From Acidovorax sp. (GTDB taxonomy: Bacteria > Pseudomonadota > Gammaproteobacteria > Burkholderiales > Burkholderiaceae_C): a DNA stretch of 51,699 nt. Position 1 is the first letter of the stretch. Every line of letters begins with the position of its first letter. A program made the position numbers and the translations under genes. The stretch is taken from positions 1 through 51,699 of the forward strand of contig JADMJR010000168.1 in assembly GCA_018780365.1 (NCBI GenBank). The letters run 5' to 3'. The notes beneath the pieces were generated by a model. It saw only the letters and a list, made by a program, of their open reading frames with translations, was not told the origin of the DNA and did not search any database. Positions 26,003 to 33,226 of the stretch are shown here, piece by piece.

Positions 26003-27338
26003 AACGGACGCCCCGCGCACCGGCAAGCTGGCCCGCAGCGCCATCACCGGGCTGGCGGCTGCGCGCATCGGCATGGCCCAGCTGGGCCACCGGGTGCGCA
26101 CGCCGTCGGCCCAGGCGCAGGCCGACCACGAGGCCGCCCTGGGCCGCATCCTTTTTGGCGCTCTGGGGCAGCTGCGGGGCTCGGCGCTCAAGGTGTCGCA
26201 GCTGCTCAGCATGCACCCGGGCCTGCTGCCCGATGGCGTGCGGCAGGAGCTGGCGCGCGCCCACCACCAGGCACCACCACTCAACCGCGCGCTGGTGGGG
26301 CGCGTGTTCCGCCAGGCCTTCGACCAGGAGCCCGAGGCGCTGTTTGACCAGTTCGATCCCACCGCTTTCGCCGCCGCCAGCCTGGGCCAGGTGCACCGCG
26401 CGCAGCTGGCAGGCCACGGCACGGTGGCCGTCAAGGTGCAGTACCCCGGCATCGCCGCCACCATTGCCAGCGATATGCAACTGATGCGCACTGCACTGCG
26501 CGCGCTGGCCCACACCGACATGCCCTTGCCCGCCCACACCGTGGTGGACAGTGTGATGACCGAGATCGAGGCCACGCTGCTGCGCGAGGTGGACTACCTG
26601 CAGGAGGCAGAGCAACTGCAATGGTTTGCGCAGCACGCGGCTTTGCCCGGCGTGGTGCTGGCGCAGCCCATCCTGTCGCACACACGGGCCCAGGTGCTCA
26701 CGCAGCAGTTTCTGCCGGGCCAGCACCTGCAGGCCTGGCTGGCCACGCAGCCCACACAGCAGCAACGCGACCTGGCCGGGCAGCACCTGTGGGACTGGTT
26801 CATGCACTGCATTTTTGTGCTGGGCCGGGTGCATGCCGATCCGCACCCTGGCAACTTCCTGTTTGCGCCCGACGGCACGGTGGGTGTGCTCGACTTTGGC
26901 TGCACGCGCAGTCTGTCCGGCGGGTTTCGGGCGCAGGTGACACAGGCGTGGTCCGCACTGCTGCGCCCCCCCGCCGACCCACAGCGCAACGCGCTGGTGC
27001 TGCAGGCCTACCAGGCACTCGGGCTCGTCAAGGCTGACCTCTCCGTGCCGGCCTACACCGCCGAACTCGCACCCGCGCTGGCCGACATGCAGGCCTGGCA
27101 GATGGAGCCCTTCACACAACCGGTTTTTGACTTTGGTGCCAAAACGCCGCCACCCATCACCGCCGGCCGGCACCAGCGTGTGCTGGGCGAGCACCTAGCG
27201 CAGGTGCCCGGCGAAATGCCCGCGTTCGAGCGCATGTGGATGGGCCTCATGCACCTGCTCACGGGGCTGGGCGCACGGGTGCGCACCCACAGTCCCGCCC
27301 TTCTTCATGGCCACACATCCAGGAACCTCCCCATATGA
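25989..27338 (+). CDS. AarF/ABC1/UbiB-type atypical kinase
   Basis: A 449-residue member of the UbiB protein-kinase-like family, whose characterised members support ubiquinone biosynthesis or lipid transport through ATPase activity. Motifs in order: LRGSALKVSQLLSMHPG, where the family KxGQ reads KVSQ; the Ala-rich loop AAASLGQVHRA; VAVKVQYPG; TLLREVDYLQEAEQ; HADPHPGNFLF; and VLDFGCTRSL. The substitution of Gly in KxGQ is notable, while the DPHPGN and DFG elements are intact. ATG 25989 overlaps the DUF2867 gene; an ATG at 25956 would overlap it further. Confidence 0.9.
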   Translation: MAKTETDAPRTGKLARSAITGLAAARIGMAQLGHRVRTPSAQAQADHEAALGRILFGALGQLRGSALKVSQLLSMHPGLLPDGVRQELARAHHQAPPLNRALVGRVFRQAFDQEPEALFDQFDPTAFAAASLGQVHRAQLAGHGTVAVKVQYPGIAATIASDMQLMRTALRALAHTDMPLPAHTVVDSVMTEIEATLLREVDYLQEAEQLQWFAQHAALPGVVLAQPILSHTRAQVLTQQFLPGQHLQAWLATQPTQQQRDLAGQHLWDWFMHCIFVLGRVHADPHPGNFLFAPDGTVGVLDFGCTRSLSGGFRAQVTQAWSALLRPPADPQRNALVLQAYQALGLVKADLSVPAYTAELAPALADMQAWQMEPFTQPVFDFGAKTPPPITAGRHQRVLGEHLAQVPGEMPAFERMWMGLMHLLTGLGARVRTHSPALLHGHTSRNLPI

Positions 27339-27742
27339 ACACGCTGAACACTCCCTCCCTGCCTCCCACCACAACGCCGCTTCGCAGCACCTGGAAAGGC
27401 CTGTGGCTACTGGCCGTGGCGGTGGTGCACACCCTTTTTGCGGCCGTCGCGTTCCAGCCCCAGCTGCACCAGATCGCGCAGCGCGGCGTTTTCGACAGCG
27501 TGGGCACGGACCCGATGGTGGGCGCTGTCACCTGGTTTGTGTTGTTTGGCGGGGTGTTTGCGCTGCTGGGCTGGGCCGTCCTGCTGGTCGAACGCCACGC
27601 AGCCCCGGTGTCCATCCCCTTGCGTGGGCTGGGTGCAGGGTTGCTGGCACTCACGCTGCTGGGCATTGTGCTCATGCCCACCTCGGGGTTCTGGCTGGCG
27701 CTGCCGCCTGCGCTGGCCCTGTGCTGGCGCCCACGGCGGTGA
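27335..27742 (+). CDS. small membrane protein, DUF6463-like
   Basis: A 135-residue protein with four predicted membrane helices, starting within the aarF stop codon (ATGA). Features such as HTLFAAVAFQPQLHQIAQRGVFDSVG, WFVLFGGVFALLGW and GIVLMPTSGFWL resemble the DUF6463 type of small membrane protein. Function unknown. Being the fourth overlapping gene of the TetR operon, it is probably the membrane component of whatever that operon does. Confidence 0.78.
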   Translation: MNTLNTPSLPPTTTPLRSTWKGLWLLAVAVVHTLFAAVAFQPQLHQIAQRGVFDSVGTDPMVGAVTWFVLFGGVFALLGWAVLLVERHAAPVSIPLRGLGAGLLALTLLGIVLMPTSGFWLALPPALALCWRPRR

Positions 27743-27827
27743 GTGCAGTCCCCGGCACGCCCCACCCCACGGCCGGTGCGCTGCTGCCGCGCCACCCTCG
27801 CCTTCTTGATCTACGGAAAACCTGCCC

Positions 27828-28208
27828 ATGAACACCGCCCTGATGCTGGCCGCCGGGGGTCTCGCCCTGATCGGTCTGGCCCACTCCGTCCTGGGCGAAA
27901 TCCTGCTGTTTCGCCGGCTGCGCACGCGGGGCGTGGTGCCCACGGGCGGATACCCCGTGCTGCGCGAGCGGCAGGTGCGCATTCTGTGGGGCTCCTGGCA
28001 CCTGGTCACGGTGCTGGGCTGGGCCCTGAGCGCGCTGCTATGGCGCCTGGGCACAGTGCCCGTGGATGCGGGCCTGGGGGCGTGGGTGGCCGATGTGGCG
28101 GGCGCGGCCACGCTGGCCAGCGGGCTGCTGGTGTTCTACGCCACAGACGGCCGGCACCCTGCGTGGGCGGCCTTGCTGGTGGTGGCCACCTTGGTCTGGT
28201 GGCGCTGA
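27828..28208 (+). CDS. small membrane protein of unknown function
   Basis: A 126-residue protein with about four hydrophobic segments (1-25, 50-70, 80-100, 108-125) and a short basic cytoplasmic loop (LLFRRLRTRG). It follows the DUF6463-like gene by 85 bases on the same strand and is similar in size and topology, so it likely belongs to the same operon and may pair with it. No family name can be given. Confidence 0.7.
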   Translation: MNTALMLAAGGLALIGLAHSVLGEILLFRRLRTRGVVPTGGYPVLRERQVRILWGSWHLVTVLGWALSALLWRLGTVPVDAGLGAWVADVAGAATLASGLLVFYATDGRHPAWAALLVVATLVWWR

Positions 28209-28396
28209 CGGCCACACCAGAAACCACGCAGCACCCACACCCAGAGCGTGAAAAAAATCACACCCCCGCTCTCCGCCGCCGCGCCAGGAAACACAACTTC
28301 ACAAGACTTCGCAATTCACCTACACCGGCTTGACGCAGGGCCCGCACGATGAAGTCTCCGGTTCCGCAAGGGACCATTTCTGAGGAGCTCACCATC

Positions 28397-28852
28397 ATGG
28401 CCCGCAATGCACTCGCCGCTGTTTCCATCGCCCTGCTGTCGCTGGGTGCCGCCACGGTGGCACACGCACAGCACACCAGCGCCACCGTTGTCATCGGTGC
28501 GGACGCACCCCGCTACCACGGCCCTGCGCCGGTGGTGGTGCAGTACCAGGCGCCCCCACCACCCCGCCATGAGGCTGTGCCCCACCCACGCCGGGGCATG
28601 GTCTGGGTGCCCGGCCACTGGGAGTGGCGTGGCCACCGCCATGTCTGGCAGCAAGGCCACTGGGTGAAGGCCCGCCCCGGCTACCACTACCGCGAACCGC
28701 GTTGGGTGGACCATGGCGGCCGCTGGGACATGCAGCGCGGCGGCTGGGACCGCGACCGGGACGGTGTGCCCAACCGCCACGACCGGGACCGTGATGGCGA
28801 CGGTGTATCCAACCGCCACGACCGCAGCCCCGACAACCCTTACCGCAACTGA
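28397..28852 (+). CDS. exported YXWGXW-repeat protein with Asp-rich C-terminus
   Basis: A 151-residue exported protein (signal cleaved near AHAQHT; ATG 28397 with GAGG upstream). The centre carries WVPGHWEWRGHRHVWQQGHW, matching the YXWGXW/WxxGxW repeat family. The C-terminus has two copies of a DxDxDG-type motif (RDRDGVPNRHD and RDGDGVSNRHD), similar to calcium-binding thrombospondin type 3 repeats. It is rich in His and Trp. Function unknown; surface or periplasmic stress roles have been suggested for the family. Confidence 0.85.
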   Translation: MARNALAAVSIALLSLGAATVAHAQHTSATVVIGADAPRYHGPAPVVVQYQAPPPPRHEAVPHPRRGMVWVPGHWEWRGHRHVWQQGHWVKARPGYHYREPRWVDHGGRWDMQRGGWDRDRDGVPNRHDRDRDGDGVSNRHDRSPDNPYRN

Positions 28853-28891
28853 GGGGCACGGCGGACCGGAGCTGCGTTGGCTGGGTGCTGT

Positions 28892-29674
28892 TCAGTCGAA
28901 CACCAGCTCCGCCCGGCCCAGGCCCGGGAAATCCGCCACCACCCGCGTGCCCGGCGCCACCAGCACGGTGCCGGTGCACGAGCCCGTGGTCACCCACTGG
29001 CCCGCGCGCAGCCCGCCCAGGCTGTGTGCGCCTTCGTTGGCCAGCCACACCAGCAACCGCAGCGGGTCGCCCGCCGGGTTGCCCCAGGTGGTGTGCTGCA
29101 CAGCCACCGATCCGTTCACCCGCAGCTCCACCCCTTGCGCCAGGGGCTGCACCGCCGCCACATCGGCCGTGCCAGATCCCACGATCAGCGCTCCGTGGCA
29201 GGCCTGGTCGGCCAGGCGGCTCCACTCGCCCTGCTGGGCCCAGGCGGCAAAACGCGTGTCGCACACCTCGATGGCAGCGCGCACCGAGGTCACGGCGGCC
29301 AGCACCTCGGCCGCACTGTAGGGCGTGGCGCGGGCGGGCAGGTCGGTGCCCAGCTCGTACACCAGCTCGGCCTCCACCCCCATCACCGCAAACCCTGCGG
29401 CAGGCCGTTGCACAGCCTGCCCGGCGGGCGCCACCCACACGGAATCGCCCGTGAGCGCCGCACGCGCAGGCTGTGCCTGGGGCGACGCAGCGCCCACCTT
29501 CCAGCCAGCGATCTCGCCGCGCTCGCGCACCACGGCGTCCTGCACGGCATAGGCCTGGGCCAGGTTCTGCGGGCGCAATGCGGCGGGCAGGTCGAGCGGG
29601 CGGGGCGTGCGCCCCTGGCGGGCCATGGTGAGCACGGCGGCGCTGGTTTGCGGATCAAAGGCGGTATCGGGCAT
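28892..29674 (-). CDS. 2-keto-4-pentenoate hydratase/fumarylacetoacetase-family protein (MhpD-like)
   Basis: A 260-residue cytoplasmic enzyme of the FAH superfamily, MhpD branch, which hydrate 2-oxopent-4-enoate or decarboxylate 4-oxalocrotonate in aromatic meta-cleavage pathways. Recognisable parts are GEIAGWKVGAAS, GVEAELVYELG (metal-binding acidic E-x-E), VRAAIEVCDTRF, HTTWGNPAGDPLRLLVWLAN and VTTGSCTG. The family length fits. No other ring-cleavage genes are nearby, so the substrate is unknown. The start at 29674 lies 150 bases before a glycine riboswitch on the other strand. Confidence 0.88.
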   Translation of the reverse strand: MPDTAFDPQTSAAVLTMARQGRTPRPLDLPAALRPQNLAQAYAVQDAVVRERGEIAGWKVGAASPQAQPARAALTGDSVWVAPAGQAVQRPAAGFAVMGVEAELVYELGTDLPARATPYSAAEVLAAVTSVRAAIEVCDTRFAAWAQQGEWSRLADQACHGALIVGSGTADVAAVQPLAQGVELRVNGSVAVQHTTWGNPAGDPLRLLVWLANEGAHSLGGLRAGQWVTTGSCTGTVLVAPGTRVVADFPGLGRAELVFD

Positions 29675-29816
29675 GGGGCAGAGGTCCAAGGGTGGGGAAA
29701 CCGGCGGATTATGGCCACCAGCAACCACTGCCAGCGGCGCGCAGCATCAGCAACGATTGCGGTCCATTAGCGCCCGGAGGCGGCTTTTTGCGTACCGGGC
29801 GCTCCTAGAATGGCCC

Positions 29817-30008
29817 CCGCAGGAGAGCAAAGCGGCACCGTCCGCTTTTCACCGAAGGCGCAAACTCCCATACACGCTCAGGTTCCGTACTGCACCATTC
29901 AATACAGCCGTCTGGAGAGCCGCCACGCCACGTGGCGCACCGAAGGAGCAAGCCGCAGCCCGGGTGGGATGGCGGTGAATCTCTCAGGTACCAAGGACAG
30001 GGGGAGCG
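29817..30008 (+). promoter_or_regulatory. tandem glycine riboswitch (gcvT element)
   Basis: Two aptamers in series. The first (about 29819-29894) has GGAGAG, then ACCGAAGGCGCAA at 29851-29863 and GCTCAGG. A short linker follows. The second (about 29909-30007) has TCTGGAGAGCC, ACCGAAGGAGCAA at 29939-29951, then CTCTCAGGTACCAAGGACAG and GGGGAG, a near-perfect match to the glycine consensus. The -10-like TAGAAT at 29806-29811 would start RNA right before aptamer 1. The controlled gene is dadA at 30102. Confidence 0.94.
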
Positions 30009-30032
30009 GCAGCCTGGCGGATATGCGCCAGC

Positions 30033-30100
30033 TGCTTGCTATTAATTTAGTAGCTGCAACAGCATACCCATCAGGCGCGAACCCCTTAAAAGGCTTCAAA
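30033..30100 (+). repeat. dispersed repeat, family 1, in the riboswitch expression platform
   Basis: Reads TTGCTATTAATTTAGTAGC, TGCAACAGCATACCC, ATCAGGCGCGAACC, then CCTTAAAAGGCTTCAAAA. It fills the leader between the glycine aptamers and the dadA ATG and supplies the AAAGG that may serve as ribosome site. Confidence 0.8.
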
Positions 30101-30101
30101 A

Positions 30102-31421
30102 ATGCGCGTGATCGTTCTCGGCGCCGGCTTGCTCGGCGTGACTTCGGCTTATTTCCTCTCACAACTCGGCCATGAGGTGACCGTCATCGACCGCCAGGGC
30201 GCCCCCGGCGCCGAGACCAGCTTTGCCAACGGCGGCCAGATCTCGGTGAGCCATGCCGAGCCCTGGGCCAACCCCAGCGCGCCGCTCAAGGTGCTGCAGT
30301 GGCTGGGCAAAGAAGATGCGCCCCTGCTGTTCCGCATCCGTGCGGACATGCGCCAGTGGCTCTGGGGCCTGTCCTTCCTGCGCAACTGCACCCCGGCGCG
30401 CACGCGCCACAACATCGAGCAGATCGTGAGCCTGGGCACCTACAGCCGCAGCGTGCTGCAGCAGCTGCGCGCGGCCACCGGCATCGACTACGACCAGCGC
30501 ACGCAGGGCATCCTGCACTTCTATACCAACGCCAAGGAGTTCGACGGCGCCCTGGCCCCCGCCGAGCAAATGCGCGCGCTGGGCTGCGAGCGCCAGGTCA
30601 TCAGCGCCGACGAGGCCGTGCGCCTTGAACCCGCGCTGGCCCACATCCGCCCACAACTGGCGGGCGCCACCTACACGGCCGAGGACGAATCGGGCGATGC
30701 CAACCAGTTCACGCGCGAGCTGGCCAAGCTGTGCGAGACGGCGGGCGTGCAGTTCCGCATGGGCCACCACATCACCGCATTGCGCGAGGCAGGCGGCCGC
30801 ATCGACCATGTGGAAGTGACCAACGCCGAGGGCCGCTTCGAGCGAGTGCGCGGCGATGCGTTTGTGCTGGCCATGGGCTCGTTCAGCCCGCTGCTGGCAC
30901 AGCCGCTGGGCATCCACCTGCCGATCTACCCGGCCAAGGGCTACTCGGTGACGATGCCGGTGAAAGACGCCAGCAAGGCGCACCAGGTGAGCCTGACGGA
31001 CGACGAGTTCAAGCTCGTTTTCTCGCGCTACACCAGCGAACGCGGCGGTGATCGCCTGCGCATTGCAGGCACGGCCGAGCTGAACGGCTACGACCGCCAC
31101 CTGAACCAGGTGCGCTGCGAGGCCATCGTGCGGCGTGTGGAGCAGCTCTTCCCTGGCGCGGGCGACGCGAGCCAGGCCCAGTTCTGGAGCGGACTGCGCC
31201 CGGCTACACCGAGCAACGTGCCGCTGATCGGCAAGACGAAAGTGGGCAACCTGTTCCTCAACACCGGCCACGGCACGCTGGGCTGGACGCACGCCTGCGG
31301 CTCAGGCAAGGCCCTGGCCGACATCGTGAGCGGCCGCGTGCCCGAGGTGGACTTTGCGTTCCAGGGGTTGCAGGGGCGTGCGAAAGGCGCCGCACTGGTG
31401 CCGTCGCGCACGGCGGCCTGA
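30102..31421 (+). CDS. dadA: D-amino acid dehydrogenase, FAD-dependent (DadA)
   Basis: Membrane-associated flavoenzyme of 439 residues that oxidises D-amino acids (classically D-alanine) to 2-oxo acids and ammonia, feeding electrons to quinones. The N-terminal FAD fold is MRVIVLGAGLLGVTSAYFL with the GxGxxG core, followed by TSFANGGQISVSHAEPWANPSAP, typical of DadA. The C-terminus holds FWSGLRPATPSNVPLIG and LFLNTGHGTLGWTHACGSG. The alanine racemase DadX is not adjacent. Control by a glycine riboswitch suggests that glycine is either a substrate or an indicator of substrate for this copy. Confidence 0.92.
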   Translation: MRVIVLGAGLLGVTSAYFLSQLGHEVTVIDRQGAPGAETSFANGGQISVSHAEPWANPSAPLKVLQWLGKEDAPLLFRIRADMRQWLWGLSFLRNCTPARTRHNIEQIVSLGTYSRSVLQQLRAATGIDYDQRTQGILHFYTNAKEFDGALAPAEQMRALGCERQVISADEAVRLEPALAHIRPQLAGATYTAEDESGDANQFTRELAKLCETAGVQFRMGHHITALREAGGRIDHVEVTNAEGRFERVRGDAFVLAMGSFSPLLAQPLGIHLPIYPAKGYSVTMPVKDASKAHQVSLTDDEFKLVFSRYTSERGGDRLRIAGTAELNGYDRHLNQVRCEAIVRRVEQLFPGAGDASQAQFWSGLRPATPSNVPLIGKTKVGNLFLNTGHGTLGWTHACGSGKALADIVSGRVPEVDFAFQGLQGRAKGAALVPSRTAA

Positions 31422-31426
31422 AGCAG

Positions 31427-31463
31427 CGCGTGGTTGCAGCGAGGCAGCGCTGCAACCGCCGCG
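31427..31463. terminator. strong stem-loop between convergent dadA and sorB
   Basis: Perfect 10-bp arms GGTTGCAGCG (31432-31441) and CGCTGCAACC (31448-31457) with loop AGGCAG, extended by several further pairs with one bulge. There is no T-tract, so it may pause or protect transcripts rather than act as a classic terminator. Confidence 0.6.
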
Positions 31464-31474
31464 AAAGCCCGCGC

Positions 31475-31813
31475 CTACTTGGCCGCGCCCGTGGCATGCG
31501 CCACAAACCGCGCCACGGCCAACATGTCCTTTTCGCTCATGCGCTCGGCATACGAGGGCATCACCCCGATGCCCGCCTTCAGCGCGCGCAGCACGCGGCC
31601 CGCGTCGGGTTTGAGTTCATCCAGCACCGGGCCCACCTGCCCTTCGGCACCGGCGGCCTGCAGCGTGTGGCACACAGCGCAGGCGGGCTGGATCTTGGTG
31701 AACAGCTCCTTGCCGCGCGCCAGTTCGACAGGGTCGGCGGCCCAGGCCGCCACGCAGGCGCTGGCCAGCCCGAGGGCCAGCACTGCGCTGCGAACCAGAG
31801 GCAATCCCCCCAT
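31475..31813 (-). CDS. sorB: c-type cytochrome, sulfite dehydrogenase subunit
   Basis: A 112-residue periplasmic monoheme cytochrome. The signal peptide ends at AWAADP; heme is bound at C45-AVC-H49 and a methionine near PSYAERM is the likely sixth ligand. Its ATG lies one base after the stop of the molybdenum subunit gene, the order sorA-sorB known from Starkeya novella. It takes electrons from the sulfite-oxidising subunit and passes them to the respiratory chain. Confidence 0.9.
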   Translation of the reverse strand: MGGLPLVRSAVLALGLASACVAAWAADPVELARGKELFTKIQPACAVCHTLQAAGAEGQVGPVLDELKPDAGRVLRALKAGIGVMPSYAERMSEKDMLAVARFVAHATGAAK

Positions 31814-31814
31814 C

Positions 31815-33023
31815 TCAGGCCACAGTCACGGAGACAGCATGGTCGCGCCAGCTGGCGTTGTTGTAGCCGCCCAGGTTTTCCTCGCGCTGCTCGGCCTGCA
31901 CATTGCCCGCCGTGTCGGTGGCGCGGCTCGCCAGCACATGGCTGCCCGCCTCCAGGCGCACGGGCAGCGCAAACTGCCGCCAGGCAAAGGGGCCCAGATC
32001 GGGGCCGATGAGTTTGGCCGCCAACCAGGTCTTGCCACCATCGACCGAGACTTCCACGCCCTTGATGCCGCGCGTGCCGCCAAAGGCTACGCCATGCACC
32101 TGCACCTGTCCGGGCTTGAGCGCGCCCTTGTCGGGCAGCGGGCCGTTGATCCAGGACTTGACGCCCATCTCCCACACCGAGGGCTGGTCGGGGCTGGCCT
32201 TGGAGCCGGGGGGCGACATGCGGTAGCCGTGCGACATGATGCGCGCCTGCGACTGTGCGCTGGTAAACGCCACCCGCTTGACGTACTTGATGTTGTTCAC
32301 GCCCTGGTAGCCCGGCACCACCAGCCGCAGCGGGCCGCCGTGCGCGAGCGACAGCGGCTCGCCATTCATCTCCCAGGCCAGGAGCGCGTCGTCCAGCGCC
32401 TTCACGGGCACCGAGCGTTCCACCAGCACCGACAGCGGGTCCACGCCCTCGGGCAATTTCTCGCCGCCCGTGCCGGTCAGGTAGGCGGCACCGTCGGCCA
32501 GCCCGCCCAGAGCCGCCACCACATTGCGCAGCGGCACGCCGCTCCAGACCACACACCCTGCAGCGCCCACCTGCCAGGGTGTGCCGCTGGGCTTGCTGGG
32601 AAAGAAGCCCCGGCCATTGCCCGAGCACTGCAGCACGGTGGCCACGGTCTCCACGCCCAGGGTTCTGAGTTCGGCCAAGGTCAGGCTGCGCGGGTTTTTC
32701 ACCCCGTCGATGGCGACGCTCCAGGCATCGCGGTTGTCCAGGATGGCCGCGTCGGGCGCGGGCAGGTTGTTGCGCACGTACAGCTGGTTCGATGGCGTGA
32801 TGACGCTGGTGCCGAAGGCGGAGCGCCGGGTCTCCAGGGTGCTGCTGCTGTGCACGATCAGCGCGTCGGGAGTCTTCCAGCCGGCATAGGCCGGCAGCGG
32901 CTTGGCGGCTGCCGCTGCCTGGGCCCGGGCACCTCCCGTCCACCCGGCCAGGCCCAGCGCGCTCAGGGCTGCGGCACTTCCGGCCAGCAGGTGGCGGCGC
33001 GGCAAGGTCATGGAATCTTTCAT
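31815..33023 (-). CDS. sorA: sulfite dehydrogenase molybdopterin subunit
   Basis: Periplasmic molybdoenzyme of 402 residues oxidising sulfite to sulfate. A Tat signal (LPRRHLLAG, RR at 9-10) fits export of a folded cofactor protein. Cys133 in VLQCSGNGRGF is the conserved molybdenum ligand of the sulfite oxidase family; RLVVPGYQGVNNIKYVKR and the C-terminal Mo-co dimerisation domain (GVAFGGTRGIKGVEVSVDGGKTW, REENLGGYNNASWRDHAVSV) are also present. GGAGA precedes the ATG. A heme b5 domain is absent, as expected for the bacterial SorAB type. It is divergent from a rhodanese-fusion gene. Confidence 0.94.
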   Translation of the reverse strand: MKDSMTLPRRHLLAGSAAALSALGLAGWTGGARAQAAAAAKPLPAYAGWKTPDALIVHSSSTLETRRSAFGTSVITPSNQLYVRNNLPAPDAAILDNRDAWSVAIDGVKNPRSLTLAELRTLGVETVATVLQCSGNGRGFFPSKPSGTPWQVGAAGCVVWSGVPLRNVVAALGGLADGAAYLTGTGGEKLPEGVDPLSVLVERSVPVKALDDALLAWEMNGEPLSLAHGGPLRLVVPGYQGVNNIKYVKRVAFTSAQSQARIMSHGYRMSPPGSKASPDQPSVWEMGVKSWINGPLPDKGALKPGQVQVHGVAFGGTRGIKGVEVSVDGGKTWLAAKLIGPDLGPFAWRQFALPVRLEAGSHVLASRATDTAGNVQAEQREENLGGYNNASWRDHAVSVTVA

Positions 33024-33226
33024 GGGAACGTCTCCGAATAGGTGGATGGATGGGAATGAACCGGCAGGCGAGGCCAGCCCGCATTCTGTGCGGGAGCCTT
33101 TTCACACCACGCGCAACATTGCGTTAACAGAAGTAACAAATACAAAACATCAGAAACATTCGCACGCATATGGGCTGGCATGGGCATATTCGCGCTGTCT
33201 TCGAGATCGAGAGAAAGGGCGAGGCC

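Noticed and set aside
28254-28282. AGAGCG/CGCTCT stem in the gap before the YXWGXW gene
   Set aside because: Six pairs around a long loop, no T-tract; likely chance.
29767-29811. Complete promoter for the glycine riboswitch
   Set aside because: TAGAAT is a good -10, but TTGCGT at 29788 is only 12 bases away; no acceptable -35 found, so only the -10 is mentioned.
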